Assembly (NCBI GenBank): GCA_022695795.1
Contig: MU404091.1
Coordinates: forward strand, 296,838-360,837
Direction: 5' to 3'
DNA length: 64,000 bases
DNA from: Biscogniauxia marginata
Lineage: Eukaryota; Ascomycota; Sordariomycetes; Xylariales; Xylariaceae
The notes under the pieces are model-generated. The model ran no database searches, was not told the DNA's origin, and saw only the letters and a list, made by a program, of their open reading frames with translations. Below are positions 1 to 10,571 of the stretch, in pieces (within the stretch, counting starts at the first letter, position 1; each line of letters begins with the position of its first letter). A program made the translations under genes and the position numbers.

Positions 1-771
1 GCTGTCTGGCCAGAATGACCGACGCTAATGATGCCACAGTACATGTGAGCCGGTGCAGGTGTACCCGCTTTTAAATCCCCTTGGCGCTTCCCACCCAACA
101 TGTGCTTTGCAGCAAGCGCCTGCCCCGAGCACCCGCTGGCCCAAGCACCTGGCCCAAGCTCAACCCCCTCTCTCCCCCCCCTATTCTACCCACCTTGCTA
201 ACCTTTTAAGGCACTCTCCCGATAGCACCAACTATGTTGAGCACGTCAATAGAGATTCTATTTTTATTTTTCATTTTTCCTCCGCTTAGTAGATCTAAGT
301 AGCTTAAAATTCGTAAGAAACCCCTATTGCTTTAAATTATAATTATGCATTATATTCCCTTCTCGAACGGAAGCAGACGTTTGTGGTACTAAATTAAGAG
401 ACCTAGTACTTAAACTCAAGCAGTATACGGTGCTCTTATAGAAATCTAAGGTAAAAAGTACCTGAACTAATGAAAAAAAAAAACATACAACACCAGGGAT
501 TCGCTGGTCGTCACCGACCCAACTACTAATCTGGCAGTACCCAGTTTATCTAGGGCAGAGCGGACGGGATGCCGAGTATTCTAGGTCTTATGGTCGTATG
601 TGGTGGTTCATGCCTTTGTTACGGCTTATTAACTTAAAGTGGGAATATCCTCGATAACGTGTTCTCTGAGGGTACCACGTTCAGGGGTCAGGGGTACGCA
701 GGCAATCGCTGCACTAAGAAAAGCAGAAGCCGCAATGATATAAGCACCTGGACATCCATGGTCTATTCGTT
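1..771. other. Intergenic stretch, no gene seen
   Basis: Short open frames occur, but none shows a recognisable domain. Positions 290-480 are AT-rich. The sequence just below 772 is the 3' flank of the acyl-CoA dehydrogenase gene on the minus strand. Confidence 0.5.
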
Positions 772-2103
772 CTAATAACTGCGAGGCAGCCGTAGGACCT
801 TCTCGCTGATGTAGTTCATGATCATCTCGCGGCTGACGGGCGCGATGCGCGGCACGAGGCACTCCCTCAGCCAGCGCTCGACGTCGTATTCCACGGCGTA
901 GCCCATGCCGCCGTGCGTCATGATCGCCCGCTCGCACGCCGTGAAGGCCGCCTCCGCGGCTAGGTACTTGGCGCTGTTCGCGGCGACGCCGACCGCGTCC
1001 TGCCGGACCGGCGCGTCCTCCCTGCTGCTGTCGTACAGCCGCGCTGCGTGGTACGTCGCCAGCTTGGCCGCCTCGAGCTTCATGTACGCGTCCGCGAGCG
1101 GGTGGGCGATCCCCTGGTTGGCGCCGATGGGGCGCTGGAAGACGACGCGCTCGCGCGCGTACCCGGCCGCCCTCGCCAGCGCCGCGTAGCCCAGGCCGAG
1201 CGCCTCGCCCGCGAGGAGGCACCGCTCGGCGTTCATGCCGTGGAGTATGATCTTGAACCCCTGGTTCTCGGCCCCGACGAGCGTGCCGGCGGGGATCCGG
1301 TAGTTGTCGAAGAACACCTCGTTTGCGTCTACGGCGCGCCCGCCCATCTTCTTGATCCTACGCATGTCTAGCCCCGGTTGGCCCCTGTCGAGGTCGATGC
1401 AGAACAGCGACAGGCCCTCGCTCGGCCGCGCTACCTCCTCGAGGGGCGTCGTGCGTGCGAGCAGGATCATCTTCTGCGCAACCTGAGCGCATGTGATCCA
1501 TATCTTCTGCCCCGTGACGCTGTAGTGCGAGCCGTCTTCCGACCTCCGCGCCGCCGTCCGCAGCCGCAGCGTGTCGAGTCCCGTGTTAGGCTCCGTGACG
1601 CCGAAGCACGTCCGCCACTTCCCCGAGATGATATTGGGGATCGTGTCGCGTAACTGCGTGGGCGTACCGAATTTGGCCAGCGGCTGCGTCGCATAAACGT
1701 TCGCGTGGATAGCCTGAGCGCCTGCCATACCCGCCCCGGACTCGGTGATTGTCTGCATCATCATTACTGCCTCTGAGATGCCCAGCCCGGATCCGCCTAG
1801 ATCCTCCGGTAGCGCGATGCCCAGCCAACCATCCTTGGCGAGGGCGGCGTGGAAGTCCGTCGGGTCGGTCTCGTTCTGGTCGTGTTCCTGCCAATATGTA
1901 TTGGGAAAGCGGGCGCACACTGCGCTGACAGCTTCTCGGACTGTCATTTGGTTCTCCGTGAAACCCGTCGTTTCCATGATTCTCCGACATGGTGTCGTCG
2001 AGAATTCATGGCGACGTTTAACAGCCGGTATCCGAGCTGCGGTTGCTGTTGCCCCCCTATTCTTCAAAAAGGGGCTAATCTGGCGCGCGAGCAATCTCGA
2101 CAT
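772..2103 (-). CDS. Acyl-CoA dehydrogenase, probably mitochondrial
   Basis: The predicted product is a flavoprotein that would oxidise an acyl-CoA to the 2,3-enoyl-CoA in beta-oxidation or branched-chain amino acid breakdown. It is a single exon of 443 residues, a normal length for the family. The first ~41 residues are rich in Arg, Ser, Ala and Thr with almost no acidic residues, which suggests a mitochondrial presequence. The acyl-CoA dehydrogenase signature FGVTEPNTGLDT lies at 167-178, and a C-terminal signature region ending in THGGMGYAVE lies near 366-405. The Glu at the medium-chain position (YEG in the C-terminal helix) is absent; the sequence there reads RIAPVSREM. A Glu at 293 in MNAERCLLAG sits where isovaleryl-CoA and long-chain dehydrogenases carry their catalytic base, so the enzyme may still be active. 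Substrate cannot be assigned. Codon use is GC-rich, especially in the C-terminal half. Confidence 0.9.
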   Translation of the reverse strand: MSRLLARQISPFLKNRGATATAARIPAVKRRHEFSTTPCRRIMETTGFTENQMTVREAVSAVCARFPNTYWQEHDQNETDPTDFHAALAKDGWLGIALPEDLGGSGLGISEAVMMMQTITESGAGMAGAQAIHANVYATQPLAKFGTPTQLRDTIPNIISGKWRTCFGVTEPNTGLDTLRLRTAARRSEDGSHYSVTGQKIWITCAQVAQKMILLARTTPLEEVARPSEGLSLFCIDLDRGQPGLDMRRIKKMGGRAVDANEVFFDNYRIPAGTLVGAENQGFKIILHGMNAERCLLAGEALGLGYAALARAAGYARERVVFQRPIGANQGIAHPLADAYMKLEAAKLATYHAARLYDSSREDAPVRQDAVGVAANSAKYLAAEAAFTACERAIMTHGGMGYAVEYDVERWLRECLVPRIAPVSREMIMNYISEKVLRLPRSY

Positions 2104-3271
2104 TTCGAGTTTAGAAAATTTTATATCCCCACCCTCGAGAAGACACCCGTTGGCATACCATCAGTATCGCAATAATATCAGGTCGTCAAATTTCACTGGA
2201 CGTTATGAAGTCATTGTTTGAGTCCAATCCGGGTGCTTGGTTTTATACTAATAGCTTGAGCCTTTACCGCCGCCTTATATCCGGCCCTAGTGTAGACATT
2301 GGAAATGGGGTAGAGATGGAGCTGCATCATTACCAAAATGACATCTCCACCGTCTCTAAACCAGTGATTGTGGGGTTTGGTACCATGGTGCACAATACCT
2401 CCTTTCCCTGCTTCAGAGAGCTTTTGCAGAGATAACTCGTCTGTTTCGGGGTTCCTTATTATCTGCGGTAGCAACTTGTAACTTCAGCACCTGATCCCAG
2501 AAGGAAATGAAAAGAATAGGAGTAGACGGGAACGATGATTAAGGGGTCGGGGTATAATGTAATTATTAAGAAGAATTGACCTTGCGATCGAGCAAATTGG
2601 GTAGATCACGTGTGACGATAGAGGAATCATAAATCGGCATACTCGACATCGTCACGGGAATTTCAAAGCTTAGTAAGTAGCGAGAAGTGCATATGCACGC
2701 GGCATTTACCAATTCGAACCATCTTGACAATCATGTAAATAACTCCTTTCATATGGTAATCTGTTCTTGCTTCTTACTCGAGCTTCTACATGCAAAAACC
2801 CCCATAAGGTCTTCTAGCACACCTAAGAGTTCGATAGCTGGCTCTATTCCTCCAAGGCTGGCTTGCTATAGTAAAGATATCATCACAGAAGCAATTCGCC
2901 ATAGAGCTTGCAGGCCTTGCCATTGGTGTGGTCTCCTTGGTTGAGCTCTTCAAAACTTTTTTGAACCCTTTGGCTACATTGACGCCGGCCGGTCCTACAA
3001 CCGCGACCACAAACTCCTTAAAACAAAGCTTTATACCGAGAATATGCCTGTTTCCTCAATGAGCCGAGCGAATTAGTTTTCTCGAGATGGCGAACTATGA
3101 CGGTCATTTCGGATGACCCCGCAATCAAGATGACGGTCCAGAAGACATAATTCGGCGATCTAATCCAAGAACTGTCCTACCTTGTCACAAAGTCCACGAT
3201 ATTGTGCCACCGGGTCGTATTAACCAATTGTCAATGAATGATACGTGAGGATATCAAAATAATCTATTTGC
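2104..3271. other. Intergenic stretch before the NACHT pseudogene
   Basis: This holds the 5' flank of the acyl-CoA dehydrogenase gene and sequence without a recognisable gene. Open frames near 2205-2474 and 2687-3010 are short and match no family I know. The part next to 3272 may be decayed upstream sequence of the NACHT gene. Confidence 0.4.
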
Positions 3272-4736
3272 AGGAAGCGTATCACGGAGACTATCTAATT
3301 CACTACTACGAACGATAGACGGGACTATATCAAGGATCCGCAATGTCAAACATTGGTTTGGATCTTGGACTCGGACGATAAAAACCCTAGCCCTGAGGTT
3401 TCCGACACAGGCTCGAATAGCTCACACTCGAGAGACTCAGGCTCCAAGGAGTCAAGGCTTGGGTGTGACAGTATGCCGCTGTGGCTCTAACCCGGATCTA
3501 GTATTTACTGAGTCTCTGGCAAGGTAGAAAGTGGGAGGTCCACATACCCATGAAGCACCTTTGAACGGCCACGAAACTCGCGGACACCTTGCTTCATGGA
3601 CCGGGGATGCTAAACTGGTCGTTGACGGATTTTTCTTGGTGTCGCAAAAGCGACGCCGCTAATTGTGTTGTGCGTTTAGGGCTAATATAGTATGCGATAG
3701 TTGGTCACTATGTCGGATCTATCTTCAAGATTCTTCTTCGTTATTGACGGACAGGACGAATATTCCGGAGACTATAACGAAGGAATCGAGTTTCTTGAAC
3801 GTCTCGTGAGCTGCCCTTACATCAAGGCAGTCGTATCCAGTCGACCTATCCCATCGTGTATGCAGGTATTTTCAGAAACTCCGAAGCTTTTCCTCCAGAG
3901 TACAGGATATGAACAAGCGCGTTATCGAGAATGACGTTGAAGACAAAAGTCTCTTCGCATCCTATGCTCGGACACTTCAGTCTCGACAAATCAAGGGCGA
4001 ATAGGACATTTAGGGGGCCTGGCTAAGAAATCCGAGGGAGTTTTCCTTTGGGTTGTCCTTGCTTGTGCATCCGTCCTAAGAAGGATTCACCAATTTCGAT
4101 CGAATCTCCGAAATCGAGAGACGTGTTGACGAATTCCCACGAGAGCTGGAGAGTTTCTTCAAACATATGCTCAGTAAGATAGAGCCCCGATACCTGGAGG
4201 AGACAGCGAAACTCTTGCAGGCTTGCAACCAACGATTTGTTCCCTTGGGCACTCAAAATATGCCAACATTAGGAACGGTCTTGATTGGCGAGTTTGAATC
4301 AGACTGTCCAGAAAATTTTGCGGGAATTTCCCCCCGTCAAGGGCGTGAAAAATGCAACGTTGTGGATGGAAGACTTCAAAGTCGCTACTGAAGCCGACAA
4401 TAACAAATTCGTTTCACCCTGGACTATACCACAAGCATCCACGAGGTGGCAGAGTCCTTTATCGAGGCTAGCGCAGAGATAATAGAATTCAACTCATCCT
4501 ACGGCGAAGTCAACGGTCTTGATAGGTTTTTGGCATGGTATAGTAAGGAATTTCGCGAACGAAGGTCCACAAGAGCAGGACGAAGGCTGCTGCAGTTTGT
4601 TGAGGGCCAGATATAGGTCACTCCTTATCGCGTGGATGATGAATCCAAGGACGTTACTACACGACAAGCCTCATACTCTCGCAAAGGAGTATCCACAGGA
4701 TCTCAACGGCTGCGACCAAACGTCTGGGCGATAGCG
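3272..4736 (+). pseudogene. Decayed NACHT-domain NTPase (fungal NLR-like)
   Basis: Several segments in order resemble the NACHT module of fungal STAND/NLR-like proteins. A leader reading YIKDPQCQTLVWILD lies at about 3326-3370. A P-loop-like segment GKVESGRST lies at 3518-3544, preceded by WL-stop-PGSSIY-stop-VSG. A Walker B region FFFVIDGQDEYSG lies at about 3731-3769, followed by VVSSRPIP. A helical segment RISEIERRVDEFPRELESFF and MLSKIEPRYLEETAKLL lies around 4095-4220. The frame shifts between segments, and stops occur inside them (TAA at 3488, TGA at 3509). The P-loop also carries substitutions. Intact relatives act in heterokaryon incompatibility or non-self recognition, with variable N-terminal and repeat domains that I do not see here. 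A further open segment at about 4413-4616 (HEVAESFIEASAEII, then GLDRFLAWYSKEF) may belong to the same gene or another relic. No intact start-to-stop gene can be drawn. Confidence 0.7.
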
Positions 4737-6116
4737 ACAGGAAGACAACACTGAGTTAGAACGACAGAAACGACACCCGTCAACTGCTTAGCAATCACCT
4801 TAGCAATCACCATAGCAGGCTCGGCATAGAGATTCGAATATTGAAGAATAGGCCCTTTTCAAAGCGAAATATCTTGGGTAACATCCGCCTCTCAGGAAAG
4901 CACACGTTTTGACTTGGGTTTTTCCTTAGTTCTATCCCCGTATCTTAGTTCGAGGACTTTTCTTGGTGATGGTGGTCATCGCAATCACGCCATGTTGGGG
5001 GGAGTATTCTGTGAGTATATGCTCAATTCCAAGAATCACATGGCCCCCTTTCCCCAGTGTACTAAGCAGACTACCTACCTGTTTGAGGGTGTTGAGCCTT
5101 GGTAGTCACAGTAGTCACAAACAGCACCCGTGGTGGCGACACACGCATTAGCTCTATAGCACACAGTTTCGAGTTAATCCTTAGGTAGTTATCAGGGTGG
5201 GTTTACGTTATCCACCTAAGGTGAGAGGATGAATCACCCCCTCTCTCCTACATAATCTCTTCCTCCTAGCACGCTTGGCTGTCTCTCTTATCTGTGCGAC
5301 GTGCGAGAGGGCAAAAACAAGCAAGGGGAAAAGAGGTTGTAACTAGGTAGGTTGGTCTTACTAGTGTGTGATGCGCTAAGAAGTAAATCTATCTAGGCTA
5401 AGGCCAAATTGTCTAAGTCTCGGCAACTTCCCCGCAGACTAGTCCTACAGGATCGAATCGACTATAATTTAAGTTTCTAGCGTGATGCCCTACGCCTATA
5501 GAATAACTAGTGGCCGTTACTAGTCTTCACCCTAGAGCACCCCGGACTGGAGGTGAAGCTTTTCGACTCGCCCACCTCCTCGGTGGCAATCTTAGGGCTT
5601 ATGTACTCTCTAGGACGTTCTGCTGATCAATGCCATCAACGCACTTAAAAAGAGGATTAATGATGCGCTCTAGACAAAGCGCTTCCTTTGCACTCGCTGA
5701 TTCGCCGAAACTGCGTCTTGTATACAGGGATGTCTCTTTGTGTCTTACTGCAGCAACATGGACTGACATCCGCGCCATCCTTCAACGTCCAAGCCTCCCC
5801 CGCAGCCGTACCCTCTTGGCCCTATGGGGGTTTGTTGGTGAGCGAATCGAGTTGGGGAGGATCACTTTCCTCAACGCCCTGCCCCGGGGACTATATCTAT
5901 CCGTGTTCTTGACCAGATGCATTCCTCTTGGTGTAAGCACTAGTTGTCTCAAATCCTGAAATCTTCGACTGAGTTGGCAGACACATTTTCACGCGAGTTC
6001 TTATTATCCCTCGAGACGCGGCTTGGCTCGTGCGCTTTGTACTCTCTCTGGTCTTCACTGCCTTGCGAAATAACCACACGCCTTGTTGGTTGGCTAGTAG
6101 GCAAAGTCGCATCAAG
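4737..6116. other. Intergenic stretch upstream of the MFS gene
   Basis: No recognisable gene. A 12-bp unit TTAGCAATCACC is repeated in tandem at about 4788-4811. Positions 5160-5620 are CT-rich and could be a solo LTR or other repeat relic, but I found no terminal repeat to prove it. The last few hundred bases should hold the MFS promoter and 5' UTR. Confidence 0.4.
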
Positions 6117-7858
6117 ATGGAGCATGAGAAGAACGTCAACAACGACTCCGGCGATCTGTCTAAGGCTGAATATGGCCAGATCGAAAACTTACCCGCCGCC
6201 GAAGTGGACTTGGAGCTCGATGCCGAGCTGTCCAAGAAACTAGACCACAAGTTCGACCGCCACATCGTCCCTTGGATCTTCGGCATCTGGTAAGTCGGCT
6301 TTCTCTAGAGATGCTCGCAACGCGACATATCTCTCGCCAAAAAAAGAAATTGCGCGCTCACGATAACGTAGGCTCTTCGCTTTCATCGACCGCAGCAACA
6401 TTGGAAACGCGAAGATTGTCGGCCTGGATACCGACCTAGGTATTACCACGGGCACTGCCTATAACGTGGCCTTGCTAGTCTTCTATATACCTTACGTCCT
6501 CGTAGATGTGCCGAGTAATTGGATCGTAAAGCATGTCAAAGCCGGAATTTACCTCCCGGCACTGATTACGGCCTGGGGCGTCGTCAGCACGTTTCTCGGA
6601 TTCACCAAGTCGCTCGCCGGGCTCATCGTGTGCCGCCTGCTCCTAGGATTATTCGAAGGCGGGCTGCTGGGAGGTTTGATAGTATATCTCGCCATGTTCT
6701 ACCGGCGCCATCAAATGATGCGCCGGATCGGCTATTTCTATTGCGCGGCACCGCTCTCGGGCGCATTCGGTGGTCTGTTAGCCACCGGCCTGTCGCAGAT
6801 AAGACAGGGTGGCTATAACCGGTGGCCTTGGATCTTCTTCAGTAAGCTCGGAGCCGCATTTTCTCATGCATATGGAGGCTAATGAGGAATTAATAGTTGA
6901 GGGGATTGTGACGACCATCTTCGGCGTTATCTGCTTCTTCGTAATGCCCCATACGCCTGCCGACGCCAAGTTCCTGACAGACAAGGAGCGGAGCTTGGCC
7001 CTGCAACGAATGAGACTTGACAGTCACGGAGCAACTCACACGGGAGACGTTAACGAGGAAAGATTCGACTGGCACTGGGTTCGGATGGCGTTGACAGCAC
7101 CGCAGACTTGGCTCAGTTCCTTAGCTTGGTTCTTTCTTCTGATTCCCCTATACGTATGTAGGACACCACATGAAGTTGCGGTTTGAATTACTAATCATGG
7201 AATCTAGAGTTTCTCCCTGTTCCTGCCAACTATAATCAGCGGCTTGGGCTATCGCTCCACCGAGGCACAGTTATTCACTGTTCCGCCCAACATGGCAGCT
7301 TTTTTCTTCGTGTTGGGAACTACGTCTTTGTCTGACCGCTTTAAGGCCCGCGGGCCCATCATGATTTCGTGCTGTCTTATAGGTGTGGCAGGCTACATCA
7401 TGCTCTTAGCTACGAAAGACAACTCGGTTCGATATGCAGGGACATTCTTGGCGGCGATAGGCGTGTTCCCGAACTCGCCGCTAATCATGGTAAGAGACCC
7501 TTCCCCGCGGACTTGGCGCAACCTAGAGACCTGATCACTTTACTAGGGTTGGTTGTCTAACAACCTCGCTCCACACTACGTTCGAGCTACCGGCATCGGC
7601 TTCCTCATCGCATTTGCTAATTGCTCGGCCTTCGTCTCCACGTTCATCTACCTGGCCGAAGACGCACCGGACTACATCCTTGGTCACTCTATCAACTTGG
7701 GTGCTTTAATCCTGTGCATCATCTTCGTGTCCCTACAAACTCTGTATTGTAGGTGGGAGAATAAGAAGCGAGACGAAGGACATCGTGATGTAAGGTTGGG
7801 CCAGGGCGACGAGCACCGGCTTGGGCACCGCCACCCATCCTTTAGGTATACCATTTGA
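6117..7858 (+). CDS. MFS permease, Dal5/allantoate-permease (ACS) family
   Basis: This is a predicted plasma-membrane anion:cation symporter of the major facilitator superfamily, like yeast Dal5, Tna1 or Fen2. These take up organic anions such as allantoate, nicotinate or pantothenate; the substrate here is unknown. I place five exons: 6117-6289, 6372-6841, 6897-7153, 7208-7489 and 7547-7858. They are joined across introns of 82, 55, 54 and 57 bp with GT..AG borders, and three have a clear CTAAT/TGATC-like branch region. The joined frame is 1494 bp (497 residues), usual for the family. The N-terminal cytosolic part ends in FDRHIVPWIFGIW. The first helix carries FAFIDRSNIGNAKI, then come LLVFYIPYVLVDVPSN and CRLLLGLFEGG. 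The C-terminus LGHRHPSFRYTI is the tail typical of this family. The start codon is the ATG opening MEHEKN. It lies downstream of the NACHT relic, with no functional link evident. Confidence 0.88.
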
Positions 7859-10571
7859 TTTCTCGTCCATAACGGATACGAGTGAATGCTTTCTCGCGCT
7901 GGAGACTGAAATGAGGGTTCTTCTTTTGGCAAACATTCACGATCAAGGATGGGGGCCAGATAATTGACAACAAGTGTAGTATACTCCTGAATCACTTGGG
8001 ATCTAATCGCCATGTCTAGCCACAAATCAAATGTTATTGATGTTCGGGCGTAACTACTTTAAACCTGCGTCTAGCTATTTTTTGCCTTTCGTATATGTCA
8101 GTATAGACCCATTGATAACTTCTAGACACTGGCCCACCTTTAGTCGTCGAGGATCTCCCATAAAAACGTCTCGCAGTACAAAGGCAAGCAAATGGATTCC
8201 AGATGTCCATTTACCTTGAAGATACCACCGAGGAAGTTCACCCCATAGTTAGACGATAATAAGTTCCTAGAATGAGTAGACACTCCCAGATCTCATCCTG
8301 ATATCTACGATGACTAGCTAACGGTTTGTCATCAGCCCCGAACCACGTCCACACCCCCCTCAAGAGTACAACGCCGGTTGGAGCTTATTGATGACGAGGG
8401 TGTGGTAAATTATAAGAAAAAAAAGATTTAAACACTTGTAGGTTGTACCACGCGGCTACTTAGTAGAGCGAATAACTCTTGATTTGATTATGAGGGTTGT
8501 CTCCTGCATCGCGAAACAATATTGTAACATGGGATATTTGTTGAAGTCTAATGTGGCTATTCCCTCATACTTACCTAGGTATGTAGCTTATTTCGTTATT
8601 CCCGGCAGATCTCTAGGCTATATTTGGGATTCGATCGGGGGCTAGGTAATGGAAAGAGAGTAACCTCCCGTGAATTAGAAGAGAAAACATATTACCAAGA
8701 TGGACGTCCGAGTCCCCGAATAAAGACAAGTTTGGACCTCTCGGCTTACTAGTAGGCATGTACAACATTATAATGTACCTAAGCCTACTCTTCCCTTGTA
8801 GATTATACGATACCAACTTGAGTAGCCCAACGAATAAGTGGTCTTCCCTAGTCCTCGGTAAACCTAAATTTTCCTTTACATAATATGTATCGTAGAAACA
8901 AACTCTCTAGGTATCGATGTACTTAGTCGTGCATACAATGGTAGTTATCTCAATAATTCTGCTAGTTTTACCGCCTCGAAATTACCCCATAGACGAATGT
9001 CGCCAAGCCATCGGAACTACCTAAGTATGGACACCACTCGATTTCCCCTTTTGGACTTAATCGGCCAATCAGAAGAGTCACATGGCCCTACGTTGCTAAA
9101 CTCGGTTCTCGAGTCAACTTGAACAACATACATATATACATTCACTGTACATGTTGATGTTGTGGGGCTCAGGACTGAATGCCTTAGGCATTTAGCCAAC
9201 TAAGCGATATATAGTCTCTTCTCGCTGATTTTCAGTTGAGAACTGAACTTAGAGAGCGATAGTTCACCACATCGACTCAATACACTCTTTCGAACCAACT
9301 TAGTCATTCAGTTTCTTTTAATTCGTGAAAATAGTTGGCGACCCTCGCCCTAGCCCCACTTCATTTGACCAGACATACATACCTAAATTTCCTACGTAAC
9401 GTCTAGTTACGGAAAATGTAAATCGGCTGCCCTCGCAAACCTGGTATCTATCTTTCTACTCTACCTATATATACACTAGACTACCAACCTTGGTTGAGGA
9501 TAGGGGGGGGAAAAAGCACACATCCCTAGGTATATAAACAAAACCTAGGTTAGATTTCGCTGAGGGAAAACACTTCACCAATTTCAATATATCTGCCTGA
9601 CTTGACAAAAATAGTGGCAGCGCGATTAGCTAGCTGCATGACAGTGCCGATTCATAATGGCATCGTGACTAATACCGTCTTCTCCCCCTTCCCCCATATA
9701 TGTAGGTGTGAAGCTTTGTGCCGATAGCAAGATTGATAATCAAATAACGCCAACACCTACATATGCAGAAATACCTTGGACGGGCCTTCAGAATTGCAAA
9801 TTTTATGGCGGATGGTGGACACGCCAGGTATCAATCCAACACGATTAATCCGTACGGGAGGGAGAATGTGGGAGCTCACGTTGAGTTGGTAATACGGCGA
9901 ATTAATTCATTTGCCCACCGTCCACCAGGAGCGTCTGACTCCGGGCGAGCAGTAGCAGCTACAAGACAACTTGCGAGTTATGTACAACGGCGAAGAAAGA
10001 AAAAAAAAAAAGAAGACCAATTCTTAAGAGAATGGCACGCGAGGTACGGGGGGGAGTATCTACTTAACGCACCGAGACGGGATGTACGTGACCCCAACAT
10101 GTTTTATCTATTAAAATGATACAACGCTCTCTTGTAGACAGTCCCGATCAGTGTCTTTCATAATCACCTGTCAAACCCCCCTCGTCATCCCTTCCAACCT
10201 AGATCGGACACCCGTGAGAACTCACCAGCGTAGTGATTTTTGGTGAGTGTCCCCGAGAGAAAAAGAACAACAGGGCACAAAATCCAGAGTACTGCCCTTT
10301 GCCGAAAACATATTGCGGCCCTGTGATACACATGCACATCGTTTCCTCTTTCCCTTCTCCCTCCATTCCCTTAAGAAAATCACCGTACGCCTGTATGTAA
10401 GAGGGCCGAAATAACCAGCCATGTCCATGAGCTGTTTTGGGGTTGAAAATTCCTCAATCGAGTAAGACTATGTCGGCCGAGATGAGGGGGAAACCTTGGC
10501 GGCACTGAAGGTAAGGAGGCGGCTTTATGACGATGGCCATTTTATCCTACTGAGGACAAGAATAACCACTA
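7859..10571. other. Intergenic stretch between MFS and SNF2 genes
   Basis: The region is moderately AT-rich with scattered CCTAGGTA-type motifs. I see no recognisable gene. A 118-codon open frame at 9763-10119 contains an A-run encoding five lysines and matches no family known to me. The right end is the 3' flank of the Snf2-type gene. Confidence 0.4.

Noticed and set aside
629..1222. 197-codon open frame on the minus strand
   Set aside because: It overlaps the acyl-CoA dehydrogenase in another frame; Arg/Gly-rich text typical of a GC-rich shadow.
2211..2474. Possible BTB-like remnant on the minus strand (GGDVILVM)
   Set aside because: Only a few residues resemble the domain; too weak.
2700..2730. 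tRNA B-box-like sequence (GGTTCGAATTGG on minus)
   Set aside because: No A-box or cloverleaf at the right distance.
5090..5620. Possible solo LTR starting TGTTGAGCC
   Set aside because: No matching end, no target duplication and no second copy in the window.
9763..10119. 118-codon plus-strand frame with a lysine run
   Set aside because: No family recognised, length compatible with chance, and the A-homopolymer makes it suspect; left as possible only.
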